Shown: positions 7,355 to 12,260 of the stretch, piece by piece | Layout: every line of letters starts with the position of its first letter | Numbering within the stretch: the stretch's first letter is position 1 | NCBI GenBank assembly: GCA_041730495.1 | Contig: JBGSBR010000026.1 | Location: 1-12,260 of the forward strand | Length of the DNA stretch: 12,260 bases | Reading direction: 5' to 3' | DNA from: JBGSBR01 sp041730495 | Lineage (GTDB): Bacteria; Patescibacteriota; Microgenomatia; UBA1406; GWC2-37-13 | Program-made: the position numbers and the translations under genes | Notes under the pieces: model-generated | What the model was told of the DNA's origin: nothing | Database searches by the model: none | The model's input: the letters and a program-made list of their open reading frames with translations, nothing else

Positions 7355-7513
7355 TAGTTTAGAACTGCAACAGATTCTGTCAGTCGGCTTGTCTTTACGT
7401 AATCAGTTATATTTCGTGACCTAATTTTTTATCGGTGTCAAACTCGCTCGCTGCAAACACTCACTCAAACAGGTGACACCTCAAAAGAAATCGATCACTT
7501 CAATATTACCGCT
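7355..7513. other. Intergenic region between convergent genes
   Basis: These 159 bases separate two converging genes. I see no reading frame of note and no classic hairpin with a T-tract in either direction, so the terminators of both genes remain unlocated. The clear structure is the inverted repeat listed separately at 7434-7480. Confidence 0.5.
7434..7480. repeat. Inverted repeat with 7-bp arms
   Basis: GGTGTCA (7434-7440) and TGACACC (7474-7480) are perfect inverted arms around a 33-base spacer. The right arm sits in a second, compact near-palindrome, AGGTGACACCT (7471-7481). The spacer has CTCGCTCG- and CTCACTC-like repeats. Neither arm is followed by a T-tract, so this is not a standard terminator; a protein-binding site or a dispersed extragenic repeat is possible. 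Confidence 0.4.
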
Positions 7514-7918
7514 TTATTTAGCAGTTTTAAATTCTTCGTAATCGTAGAAATCTTTGTGATGATCTTCTCCAAGTTTTTGTTTCTTATGTTTGATGGCACA
7601 GCTATTAATCTCTGTTTGATTTGCGACTGCTTTGAGCCAAGCCACGGTACCATTGGCATATTCACAGTAGACACAGCTTAGTTTTTGCCAGATATTGAGT
7701 TTATCAAGATCCCAGCGATCCATATTGAGATAATCTTTTTTAGAAATCTTCGGTATATCGTAAATTGAGAAGTAGATCTCTTGATAGATTGTGGTCCAGA
7801 TGTCTGCGATGACTATGGGGATAAGCAGAGACCAGATGCAAAAAGCTCCGATGATACGCACAAGAGGATTTAGGTGCTTGATGTTCTTTGATTTAAGAGG
7901 GACTGTGAAATATGCCAT
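7514..7918 (-). CDS. Small membrane protein with CxxC...C motif, function unknown
   Basis: The protein has 134 residues. Residues 21-44 form one hydrophobic segment (IIGAFCIWSLLIPIVIADIW), likely a membrane helix, followed by a soluble part. The conserved-looking core is CVYCEYANG (82-90) and, 17 residues on, a third Cys in SCAIKHK (106-112). From memory this pattern, a Cys-x2-Cys followed by an Ala-Asn-Gly and a later Cys-x-Ile-Lys-His, recurs in uncharacterised bacterial proteins, including those of reduced genomes; I know of no assigned function. The Cys and His residues could bind a metal or a redox cofactor at the membrane face. It starts 3 bp after the lysS stop and so is probably co-transcribed with greA and lysS, although a functional tie to translation is not shown. 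The C-terminal tail is charged and His-rich. Confidence 0.7.
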   Translation of the reverse strand: MAYFTVPLKSKNIKHLNPLVRIIGAFCIWSLLIPIVIADIWTTIYQEIYFSIYDIPKISKKDYLNMDRWDLDKLNIWQKLSCVYCEYANGTVAWLKAVANQTEINSCAIKHKKQKLGEDHHKDFYDYEEFKTAK

Positions 7919-7921
7919 AGC

Positions 7922-10036
7922 TTATATTTTATTTAGCTCAGGCATCTGTGTAAAGACTGAAATAAGACGTGTCATATGATCGGAAAGCTCAAAGCCTAGG
8001 CCATCGATGCCGAGCATAATCTCTTCACGATCGATCTTGGCTGCAAAGTTTTTATCTTTGAATTTCTTCATCACTGATGAAGCTTTCATACCATTAAATC
8101 GCTCTGGGCGCATAAGTGAATATGCATACAGTAGACCAGATAATTCATCACAAGCGATCAAAGCATAATCAAGTTTCGTTTGTGGTTTGACTTCAGTACG
8201 CTGCCACGCATGAGCAGCTACAGCTTGGATCAAAGCATCAGGGTAACCTTTTTCTTTAAACCATTCAAGAGATTTCTTTGGATGTTCTTCAGGATGCTCG
8301 AAGTAATCTGCATCATGGACAAGTCCGGTGATATACCATAGCTCTTCATTTTCACCGAGATCTTGCGCAAGTTGTGCCATACCGGCAGCTACCATGCGTG
8401 AATGAAGTTTTTGATACTCATCTTGGACATGAGATTCTACTAAAGCTAAAGCTTCTTCGCGTGATGGAAGACCAGTAGTATCAACCGTTGCAGTTGTAGC
8501 CAGCTGCTGTGGTTTAGCTTGTGTTACTAATTTGATGGTATCTTTATAAATCTTTTTGGTATTATCATCGATCTCATGTCGGAGTTGTGGGAACAGTGTT
8601 CCTTCACGAGCTGTCAGATCTTCAAGAAACCAAAATAAACGTTCACTATGACCGTATCCGGATACTGGAGGCATGCCATACTCAAGCATCTCGACATAAT
8701 CGATATCAAGCATCTGAGCTTCGTCATCTCCAGATTCTCTCAGAGATTGTTGATCTAGGAAACGCTCAAGCTGATCTTGTGGATCATTGATCTCAGAGTA
8801 TCCATTGCCAAGCTCACTACCTGCAATCACGATATGGAATCGCTCAGTCAATGCATCATTTTCAGGTTTAGATTTCGCAAGGGGAGACATGAACTTAGGT
8901 TCATTGATGAGAAAGGCTGGACCGGCAATAGTTTTACGAATCAGTTTCCATAAGTTATCAATCATGCGTTGACGATTGACAGCTCCTGGCAGTTGGACTC
9001 CTTCTTTTTTTAGAATCTCAAACATCTCTGCATCTGGTGTGTTGAAGATGTCGACATTGAAACGTTCTTTGATGATTGAAACATAATCGATTTCCTGCCA
9101 ATCACCGGCAAGATCGAAGCTATGTTCACGACTAGTGAATGTCGTTTTGCCATACACAGTTTCAGCAATATAGCGGAACATTTCCTTGATCAACTCCATA
9201 TTGTCTTGATAGTTTGCATACGCCCAGTACCACTCAATCTGATAGTACTCTTGTAAATGTTCATCACTTAAGCCTTCATTGCGGAAGTTGGGACCGATGG
9301 TAAAGATTTTTTCAAACTGTCCACCAATCAAACGCTTTTGATACAGCTCTGTCGAGATACGTAGATAAAATGTTTGATCAAGATCATTATGATGAGTGAT
9401 GAATGGACGAGCATCAGCACCACCTGTCACATGTTCAAGGACTGGTACTTCCACTTCCATGAATCCCTTGGAGTGTAAAAAGTCGCGATTAGCTTTAAAG
9501 AAAAGAGCTTTACGTTCAAATACTTGTCTGCGTTCAGGATTGATCACGAGATCAAGATAGCGTCTGCGGAACTGCTGTTCTTTATGTCCAAGGCTCTGTG
9601 GTAATGGTCGAATACTCTTGCTGAGTAGTTTGAAATGTTTTACAAATATTGTGACTTCACCTTGTTCGGTCTTGCCGATTTCACCAGTAAGTTGGATAAA
9701 ATCTCCAACATCAACCAGCTTCAGATGTTGCCAACCCAAGTATCCATTTTTCAGATCTTCGATTAGTGTATCTTTCCGGATAGCAAACTGGATGCTACCA
9801 GTTTGATCTTGGATGTCACCGAAGATCAGCTTACCGTGTTCACGGTTGGCGATCATGCGACCAGCTAAGGTAATTTCTTTTTTGTTTAGTTTTTCGAAGT
9901 TTTCGAGGACATATGCATTTGTATGATCTTTGACAGCTTTGGCAGGGTAGGGATCGACACCAAGTTCTCGCAGTTTAGTTACTGCGTCAATGCGACGTTG
10001 GCGTTGGCCGATAAGATCATCTGCGACTGGTGACAT
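7922..10036 (-). CDS. lysS: Class II lysyl-tRNA synthetase fused to a C-terminal HD-domain hydrolase
   Basis: LysRS charges tRNA-Lys with lysine using ATP. The first ~490 residues are a complete class II enzyme: an OB-fold anticodon-binding domain (about 55-140), motif 1 around GFMEVEVPVL (191-200), motif 2 FRNEGLSDEH (251-260) and QIEW, the lysine/ATP region GNGYSEINDP (410-419), and motif 3 GYGHSERL (460-467) with its Arg466; the usual Ile-Asp-Arg is Ser-Glu-Arg. Normal LysRS ends at about residue 490-500. Here a linker and a ~180-residue HD domain follow: His545, the His574-Asp575 pair in LVHDADY, His609 in AAHAW, and Asp630 in ACDELSG, a full set of metal ligands. This part resembles stand-alone HD hydrolases of ~185 residues. 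The frame is open throughout, so the fusion is real in this sequence. What the HD part cleaves is unknown; a nucleotide or RNA phosphate is an inference. Confidence 0.93.
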   Translation of the reverse strand: MSPVADDLIGQRQRRIDAVTKLRELGVDPYPAKAVKDHTNAYVLENFEKLNKKEITLAGRMIANREHGKLIFGDIQDQTGSIQFAIRKDTLIEDLKNGYLGWQHLKLVDVGDFIQLTGEIGKTEQGEVTIFVKHFKLLSKSIRPLPQSLGHKEQQFRRRYLDLVINPERRQVFERKALFFKANRDFLHSKGFMEVEVPVLEHVTGGADARPFITHHNDLDQTFYLRISTELYQKRLIGGQFEKIFTIGPNFRNEGLSDEHLQEYYQIEWYWAYANYQDNMELIKEMFRYIAETVYGKTTFTSREHSFDLAGDWQEIDYVSIIKERFNVDIFNTPDAEMFEILKKEGVQLPGAVNRQRMIDNLWKLIRKTIAGPAFLINEPKFMSPLAKSKPENDALTERFHIVIAGSELGNGYSEINDPQDQLERFLDQQSLRESGDDEAQMLDIDYVEMLEYGMPPVSGYGHSERLFWFLEDLTAREGTLFPQLRHEIDDNTKKIYKDTIKLVTQAKPQQLATTATVDTTGLPSREEALALVESHVQDEYQKLHSRMVAAGMAQLAQDLGENEELWYITGLVHDADYFEHPEEHPKKSLEWFKEKGYPDALIQAVAAHAWQRTEVKPQTKLDYALIACDELSGLLYAYSLMRPERFNGMKASSVMKKFKDKNFAAKIDREEIMLGIDGLGFELSDHMTRLISVFTQMPELNKI

Positions 10037-10042
10037 AGGCGT

Positions 10043-10071
10043 ATTATAGTGGTAATAGTATTATCAGACAA
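10043..10071 (-). promoter_or_regulatory. Promoter of lysS, predicted leaderless
   Basis: On the minus strand TTGTCT (10066-10071) is followed after 17 bp by TATAAT (10043-10048), in the 41-bp gap between greA and lysS. The expected start of transcription, about seven bases after the -10 box, is the A of the lysS ATG at 10036. No Shine-Dalgarno sequence is present. lysS may thus be made both from the greA message and from its own leaderless mRNA. Confidence 0.6.
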
Positions 10072-10077
10072 GGAGAA

Positions 10078-10542
10078 TTATGCGGCTTGTTTGACTTCGA
10101 TGATACGAAAGTTGAGTTTACCTGCTGGCACCTCAACTGTGACGGTATCACCTTTTTTCTTACCAAGGAGAGCTTTGCCGATCGGGGACGTAGCAGAGAG
10201 CTTCTTCGACATAGGATCAGCTTCAAATTCGCCCACGATGTAGTAGGTTTCATTTTTACTATCTTTTTCGACGATGACTTCGGTGCCGATATCGATATTT
10301 CCAGTCATGTTATTGTCCATGACGACGGCATTTTGCATGAGCATTTCGATCTCTTGGATGCGTCCTTCGATGAATGAGAGATCTTCTTTGGCTGCGACGT
10401 ACTCACTGTTTTCTGAGAGATCACCCATTGCACGAGCTTTGGCGAGTCGAGCGATAGCATCTGCACGCTTTGAGCCGATGAGATCAGCATATTCTTGCTT
10501 TAAACTCTGAAATCCGTCTTTAGTGAATTGTATAGGTTTCAT
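10078..10542 (-). CDS. greA: Transcription elongation factor GreA
   Basis: GreA enters the secondary channel of stalled RNA polymerase and triggers cleavage of the backtracked RNA. The 154-residue protein has both family parts: an N-terminal coiled-coil hairpin whose tip ARAMGDLSENSEYVAAKE carries the acidic pair Asp41 and Glu44 that hold the catalytic metal, and a C-terminal FKBP-like domain with SPIGKALLGKKKGDTV (119-134) and a final IIEV strand. I chose the ATG at 10542, which gives MKPIQFTKDG as in the family; the ATG at 10554 adds four residues and lies inside a hairpin arm. A GAGGGG sequence, 12 bases upstream of 10542, is within that same arm. lysS follows after 41 bp. The leader may control expression, as described for the hairpin entry. 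Confidence 0.96.
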   Translation of the reverse strand: MKPIQFTKDGFQSLKQEYADLIGSKRADAIARLAKARAMGDLSENSEYVAAKEDLSFIEGRIQEIEMLMQNAVVMDNNMTGNIDIGTEVIVEKDSKNETYYIVGEFEADPMSKKLSATSPIGKALLGKKKGDTVTVEVPAGKLNFRIIEVKQAA

Positions 10543-10589
10543 AAAAAAATACATCCCCTCTAAACTTATCCTTGCTGTAGTTGGGGATG
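10543..10589 (-). terminator. greA leader hairpin followed by seven T residues (candidate attenuator)
   Basis: On the minus strand CATCCCC (10583-10589) can pair with GGGGATG (10552-10558), seven base pairs around a 24-base loop, and two bases later there is a run of seven T (10543-10549) right before the greA ATG at 10542. The right arm contains the only Shine-Dalgarno-like sequence of greA. The structure could end transcription before the gene or hide the ribosome site. The large loop makes it weaker than a textbook terminator. Confidence 0.45.
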
Positions 10590-10598
10590 GATGTTAGA

Positions 10599-10627
10599 AT
10601 AGTACATTATATCGCTATGAAAGTCAA
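10599..10627 (-). promoter_or_regulatory. Candidate greA promoter region
   Basis: Two readings are possible on the minus strand. TTGACT (10622-10627) with TACTAT (10599-10604) has a 17-bp spacer; a perfect TATAAT (10606-10611) lies between them but has no fitting -35 box. Either would give a leader of roughly 40-60 nt that includes the hairpin upstream of greA. Confidence 0.4.
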
Positions 10628-10671
10628 TCTAGCGGTAAGTAGGTAGTATGTATAGTTACTAGGTTGGCCCG

Positions 10672-10694
10672 CCTGCAACATTAACATGTTCAGG
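10672..10694. repeat. Inverted repeat overlapping the tRNA promoter -35 box
   Basis: CCTG-C-AACAT (10672-10681) can pair with ATGTT-CAGG (10686-10694), leaving one bulged C and a loop of four. Within it AACATGTT (10683-10690) is a perfect 8-bp palindrome that overlaps the TTAACA -35 box (10681-10686). It may be an operator or a chance stem in the short region between greA and the tRNA gene. Confidence 0.35.
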
Positions 10695-10709
10695 TAGGCA
10701 GGTTATAAT
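10681..10709 (+). promoter_or_regulatory. Promoter of the tRNA-Glu gene
   Basis: TTAACA (10681-10686), five of six matches to TTGACA, is followed by exactly 17 bp and a perfect TATAAT (10704-10709). The predicted transcription start near 10716 leaves about 39 nt of 5' precursor for removal by RNase P before the tRNA at 10755. Confidence 0.7.
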
Positions 10710-10754
10710 GAATTTCTGTCCCAAGTTACATTTGATATCGTAGCATTTCGGGCA

Positions 10755-10827
10755 GGCCCCATCGTCTAGAGGCCTAGGACACCAGGTTCTCATCCTGGCA
10801 ACACGAGTTCGAATCTCGTTGGGGTCA
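10755..10827 (+). tRNA. tRNA-Glu, anticodon CUC
   Basis: The sequence folds as a full cloverleaf. The acceptor stem GGCCCCA pairs with TGGGGTC (10820-10826) with one G-U pair, and the discriminator is A10827. The D arm has GTC/GAC stems with GG in the loop, the anticodon stem CCAGG/CCTGG encloses TTCTCAT with anticodon C10789-T10790-C10791 (reads GAG), and the T arm ACGAG/CTCGT encloses TTCGAAT. The sequence GTCTAGAGGCCTAGGACACC is typical of bacterial tRNA-Glu. The 3' end reads CCG, so the terminal CCA is not encoded and must be added by the CCA-adding enzyme. It is convergent with the acetyltransferase gene whose stop is five bases away. Confidence 0.95.
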
Positions 10828-10831
10828 CCGA

Positions 10832-11260
10832 TTACTTAAGAAGTTTGTGATAGTAGCACAAAGTACTTCCTTCAGGAAATCCTTCAAGTTTACCATGTAA
10901 GGTATACCCTAATTTTTCATAGAATCCTGGAGCTTGATAAGAAAAAGTATCTGTGAATGCAATAGTACAACCTCGCTTTTTCGCTTCTTCTTCGACCATA
11001 TGCATGAGCTTAGTGCCATAATCTTGACCTCTGAGTGATTCGTCTACCCATAATGAATCAATCTGCATACCATTCCAGGTAAATTTCACTATGATTCCAG
11101 CTAATGCTTTACCTTCAGGATTCTTTAGAAAGATGGAGTAGTTCTTCCAAGTCCTGGTATGACCTTGACTAGCGTGATGCGCAAGCATGCCTTCAGAAAG
11201 TGTTTTCAAATCTTCTTTATCAGGTTCACCATCTGTGATTATGGTTTTTAGTTCATTCAT
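10832..11260 (-). CDS. GNAT-family N-acetyltransferase
   Basis: The protein (142 residues) shows the GNAT core: the strand and acetyl-CoA loop IDSLWVDESLRGQDYGTKLM (67-86), a helix, a strand CTIAFTDTFSYQAPGF (98-113), and the motif B end FYEKLGYTLHGKLEGFPEG (113-131). In the loop the usual RGxGxG reads RGQDYG, so the first Gly of the pyrophosphate-binding turn is Asp; this may reduce or alter acetyl-CoA binding. The QAPGFYEKLGY ending is typical of a broad, poorly defined group of small acetyltransferases, and the acceptor is unknown. The start is 6 bp after the stop of the LysM-domain gene, so the two are probably co-transcribed. It is not closely related to the acetyltransferase on the other strand of this window. 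Confidence 0.85.
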   Translation of the reverse strand: MNELKTIITDGEPDKEDLKTLSEGMLAHHASQGHTRTWKNYSIFLKNPEGKALAGIIVKFTWNGMQIDSLWVDESLRGQDYGTKLMHMVEEEAKKRGCTIAFTDTFSYQAPGFYEKLGYTLHGKLEGFPEGSTLCYYHKLLK

Positions 11261-11266
11261 AAATAT

Positions 11267-11866
11267 TTACTGCTTTCTTCTTTGCTTGATCAATATAACG
11301 ATAAGAGCGAGAATAATCAAACTCATCACTCCAATAATTACTTTTGATTGTGTAGAGAATACAACAGTTTTTTTCTCAACGGTGATATTCAAGTTATATT
11401 CTTTCACATCACCAGTCAGCGTAAGAGCTTGCTCACCTTCGAAACCATCATATGCAACTATTACTCGATGATCACCTGGTTCTACATCTGTGAAATGAGC
11501 GATGCCTTCACTATCAGTGACTGCTTCCTGTACTTTTGAGTGAATAGTTACTTTCGCACCTTCAACTGGATTGCCATTATCATCGACTACTTTTACATTG
11601 ATGATAAAACCTTCAGTTTCTATAATTTCTTCTTCATTTTCACAGTCATATTTTAGCTCCCAACCAGGATCTAGATTGTTAGATGAAGTCAGAGAAGGAT
11701 AGGCATCTTTGTTTTGTTCGATAATTTCCTCATATCTTTCGCCATCACCCAATAAGTCCGTAGCCAAAGCCCACAGGGTATCATTTGGTTTGACAGTATA
11801 TCTAAAACATCCTCTCTCCAAGTTTGATTGGGGACGATTATTATTCCCAAAACCCACCAAAGGCAT
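11267..11866 (-). CDS. LysM-domain protein with a beta-sandwich domain and C-terminal membrane anchor
   Basis: Three parts are visible in the 199 residues. A LysM-type domain at about 23-73 starts with YTVKPNDTLWALATDLLGDG and ends with LDPGWELKY; LysM usually binds N-acetylglucosamine chains of peptidoglycan. A carboxypeptidase-regulatory-like or Cna-B-like beta-sandwich follows at about 88-163, with the typical GNPVEGAKVTI, TDSEGIAHFTDVEPGDHRV pattern. Near the end, VIIGVMSLIILALIVILI (175-192) is a membrane helix with a basic tail KQRRKQ. No signal peptide is seen: the N-terminus MPLVGFGNNNRPQSN is polar, and an in-frame stop lies at 11888-11890. The C-terminal helix with its basic tail would fit an outside-facing protein held by the positive-inside rule, but then export lacks an obvious signal. 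Alternatively the LysM part faces the cytosol. No promoter was recognised. Confidence 0.8.
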   Translation of the reverse strand: MPLVGFGNNNRPQSNLERGCFRYTVKPNDTLWALATDLLGDGERYEEIIEQNKDAYPSLTSSNNLDPGWELKYDCENEEEIIETEGFIINVKVVDDNGNPVEGAKVTIHSKVQEAVTDSEGIAHFTDVEPGDHRVIVAYDGFEGEQALTLTGDVKEYNLNITVEKKTVVFSTQSKVIIGVMSLIILALIVILIKQRRKQ

Positions 11867-11890
11867 AGACGCAAAAAAGGAAATGGACTA

Positions 11891-11927
11891 AAAAAAGAAA
11901 ACAAGATTTAAGCGCTAAGGCCTAAAT
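11891..11927 (-). terminator. Probable Rho-independent terminator downstream of nadD
   Basis: On the minus strand ATTTAGGC and GCTTAAAT form an 8-bp stem with one G-U pair and a six-base loop (11906-11927), followed by CTTGTTTTCTTTTTTT (11890-11905 region). On the plus strand the same stem has an A-C mismatch, so the minus orientation pairs better. It lies between nadD and the LysM gene, in a gap of 88 bp. A run of eight T on the plus side (11934-11941) could let it act both ways. Confidence 0.55.
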
Positions 11928-11954
11928 GTAGAATTTTTTTTGAGCGATTAACTG

Positions 11955-12260
11955 CTAAACAGTATCAGGAACTAGATATTTGATCGACTGGTTTTTTTGA
12001 ATGCACGCTCTGATGTAAGTAGCTGAAATATGTAAAACGGGGGCATTCACGATTTTAACCTTAGGGTGATTCCATAGGTCGCTTGTCGGCTCTTCCCCAC
12101 GTGGGTATACGTAAAGGCCAAAATAATCAAGAATCTTATCGTAGTTTTTCCAGTTTTCAAACTGCACCAAATTATCTTCCCCCATGATTAGCTTAAACTC
12201 ATGATTAGGGTGGCGTTCGGATAACTTTGTTAAGGTATCTATCGTATAACTGGGCTTGGG
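11955..12260 (-). CDS. nadD: Nicotinate-nucleotide adenylyltransferase, C-terminal part
   Basis: NadD joins nicotinate mononucleotide to ATP to form the direct precursor of NAD. The frame is open to the window edge and begins upstream of it, so about the first half is missing; an ATG at 12185 is internal. The visible 101 residues begin PKPSYTIDTLTKL, the family's SYT-D-TL signature, then LIMGEDNLVQFENWKNYDKI with the G-x-D and W typical of the adenylyltransferase core, and end with HISATYIR, the family ISxTxIR motif, and KYLVPDTV. The protein stops right after that, a few residues earlier than many NadD proteins, which continue with a short tail. NAD synthesis links loosely to the NAD-using IMP dehydrogenase in this window but they are far apart. 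A terminator-like hairpin follows the stop. Confidence 0.9.
   Translation of the reverse strand, partial: PKPSYTIDTLTKLSERHPNHEFKLIMGEDNLVQFENWKNYDKILDYFGLYVYPRGEEPTSDLWNHPKVKIVNAPVLHISATYIRACIQKNQSIKYLVPDTV

Noticed and set aside
7376..7400. Short terminator hairpin after the plus-strand acetyltransferase
   Set aside because: ACAG-ATT-CTGT near 7366-7376 gives only four base pairs and no T-tract follows, too weak to call.
11689..11904. Frame starting with a hydrophobic stretch that overlaps the LysM gene start
   Set aside because: It could suggest a frameshifted signal peptide, but it has no positive N-terminus, the rest of the frame is nonsense over the LysM domain, and the LysM frame reads well from 11866. 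Kept only as a possible sequencing-error check.
11955..12185. Complete small gene starting at the ATG at 12185
   Set aside because: The frame continues without a stop to the window edge and the upstream residues carry NadD motifs, so this ATG is internal to a partial nadD.
1..12260. CRISPR array, insertion sequence, prophage or defence system
   Set aside because: No regularly spaced repeats, transposase, integrase or phage-like gene was seen; the genes are housekeeping or small accessory enzymes.
1..12260. Alternative genetic code (UGA as Gly or Trp)
   Set aside because: All recognised proteins read through at normal length with the standard bacterial code and end near the expected C-termini.

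Overview
The window looks like a small-genome, host-dependent or salvage-dependent bacterium, most likely of the Patescibacteria (Candidate Phyla Radiation), possibly Saccharibacteria. The hints are tight operons with few Shine-Dalgarno sites, an IMP dehydrogenase without CBS domains, a lysyl-tRNA synthetase fused to an HD domain, a small membrane protein of a Cys-x2-Cys type that I recall from such genomes, and promoters that seem to give leaderless mRNAs. The long reading frames read normally with the standard bacterial code, so there is no sign of UGA recoding. The phylum is an inference from gene style. No rRNA or ribosomal marker is present. 

Left part (1-5895, minus strand): a purine block. 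In transcription order it runs adenosine deaminase family protein, guaB (IMP dehydrogenase), guaA (GMP synthase), a 620-residue divergent IMP dehydrogenase-like protein with a new N-terminal region, and the start of a purine phosphoribosyltransferase. Together they would turn salvaged adenine-type purines or hypoxanthine into IMP, XMP and GMP. A near-consensus promoter sits just before the deaminase. The first 60 bases of the window are about 75% GC, break the phosphoribosyltransferase reading, and look foreign or chimeric. 

Middle (5943-7354): an arginine deiminase/DDAH-superfamily enzyme (minus) and a GNAT acetyltransferase (plus) diverge from a very short shared promoter region with overlapping -10 boxes. 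A 159-bp intergenic region with a long inverted repeat follows. 

Right-middle (7514-10830): the minus-strand operon greA - lysS(HD fusion) - small Cys-motif membrane protein. lysS also has its own promoter that predicts a leaderless mRNA. The greA leader holds a hairpin followed by seven U residues directly before the start codon. A tRNA-Glu(CUC) gene with its own promoter lies on the plus strand. 

Right end (10832-12260, minus strand): the 3' part of nadD (NAD synthesis), a probable terminator, then a LysM/beta-sandwich protein with a C-terminal membrane anchor, and a second GNAT acetyltransferase. No CRISPR array, insertion sequence, or rRNA was seen. The most notable items are the divergent IMPDH paralogue, the LysRS-HD fusion, the greA leader structure and the leaderless promoters.
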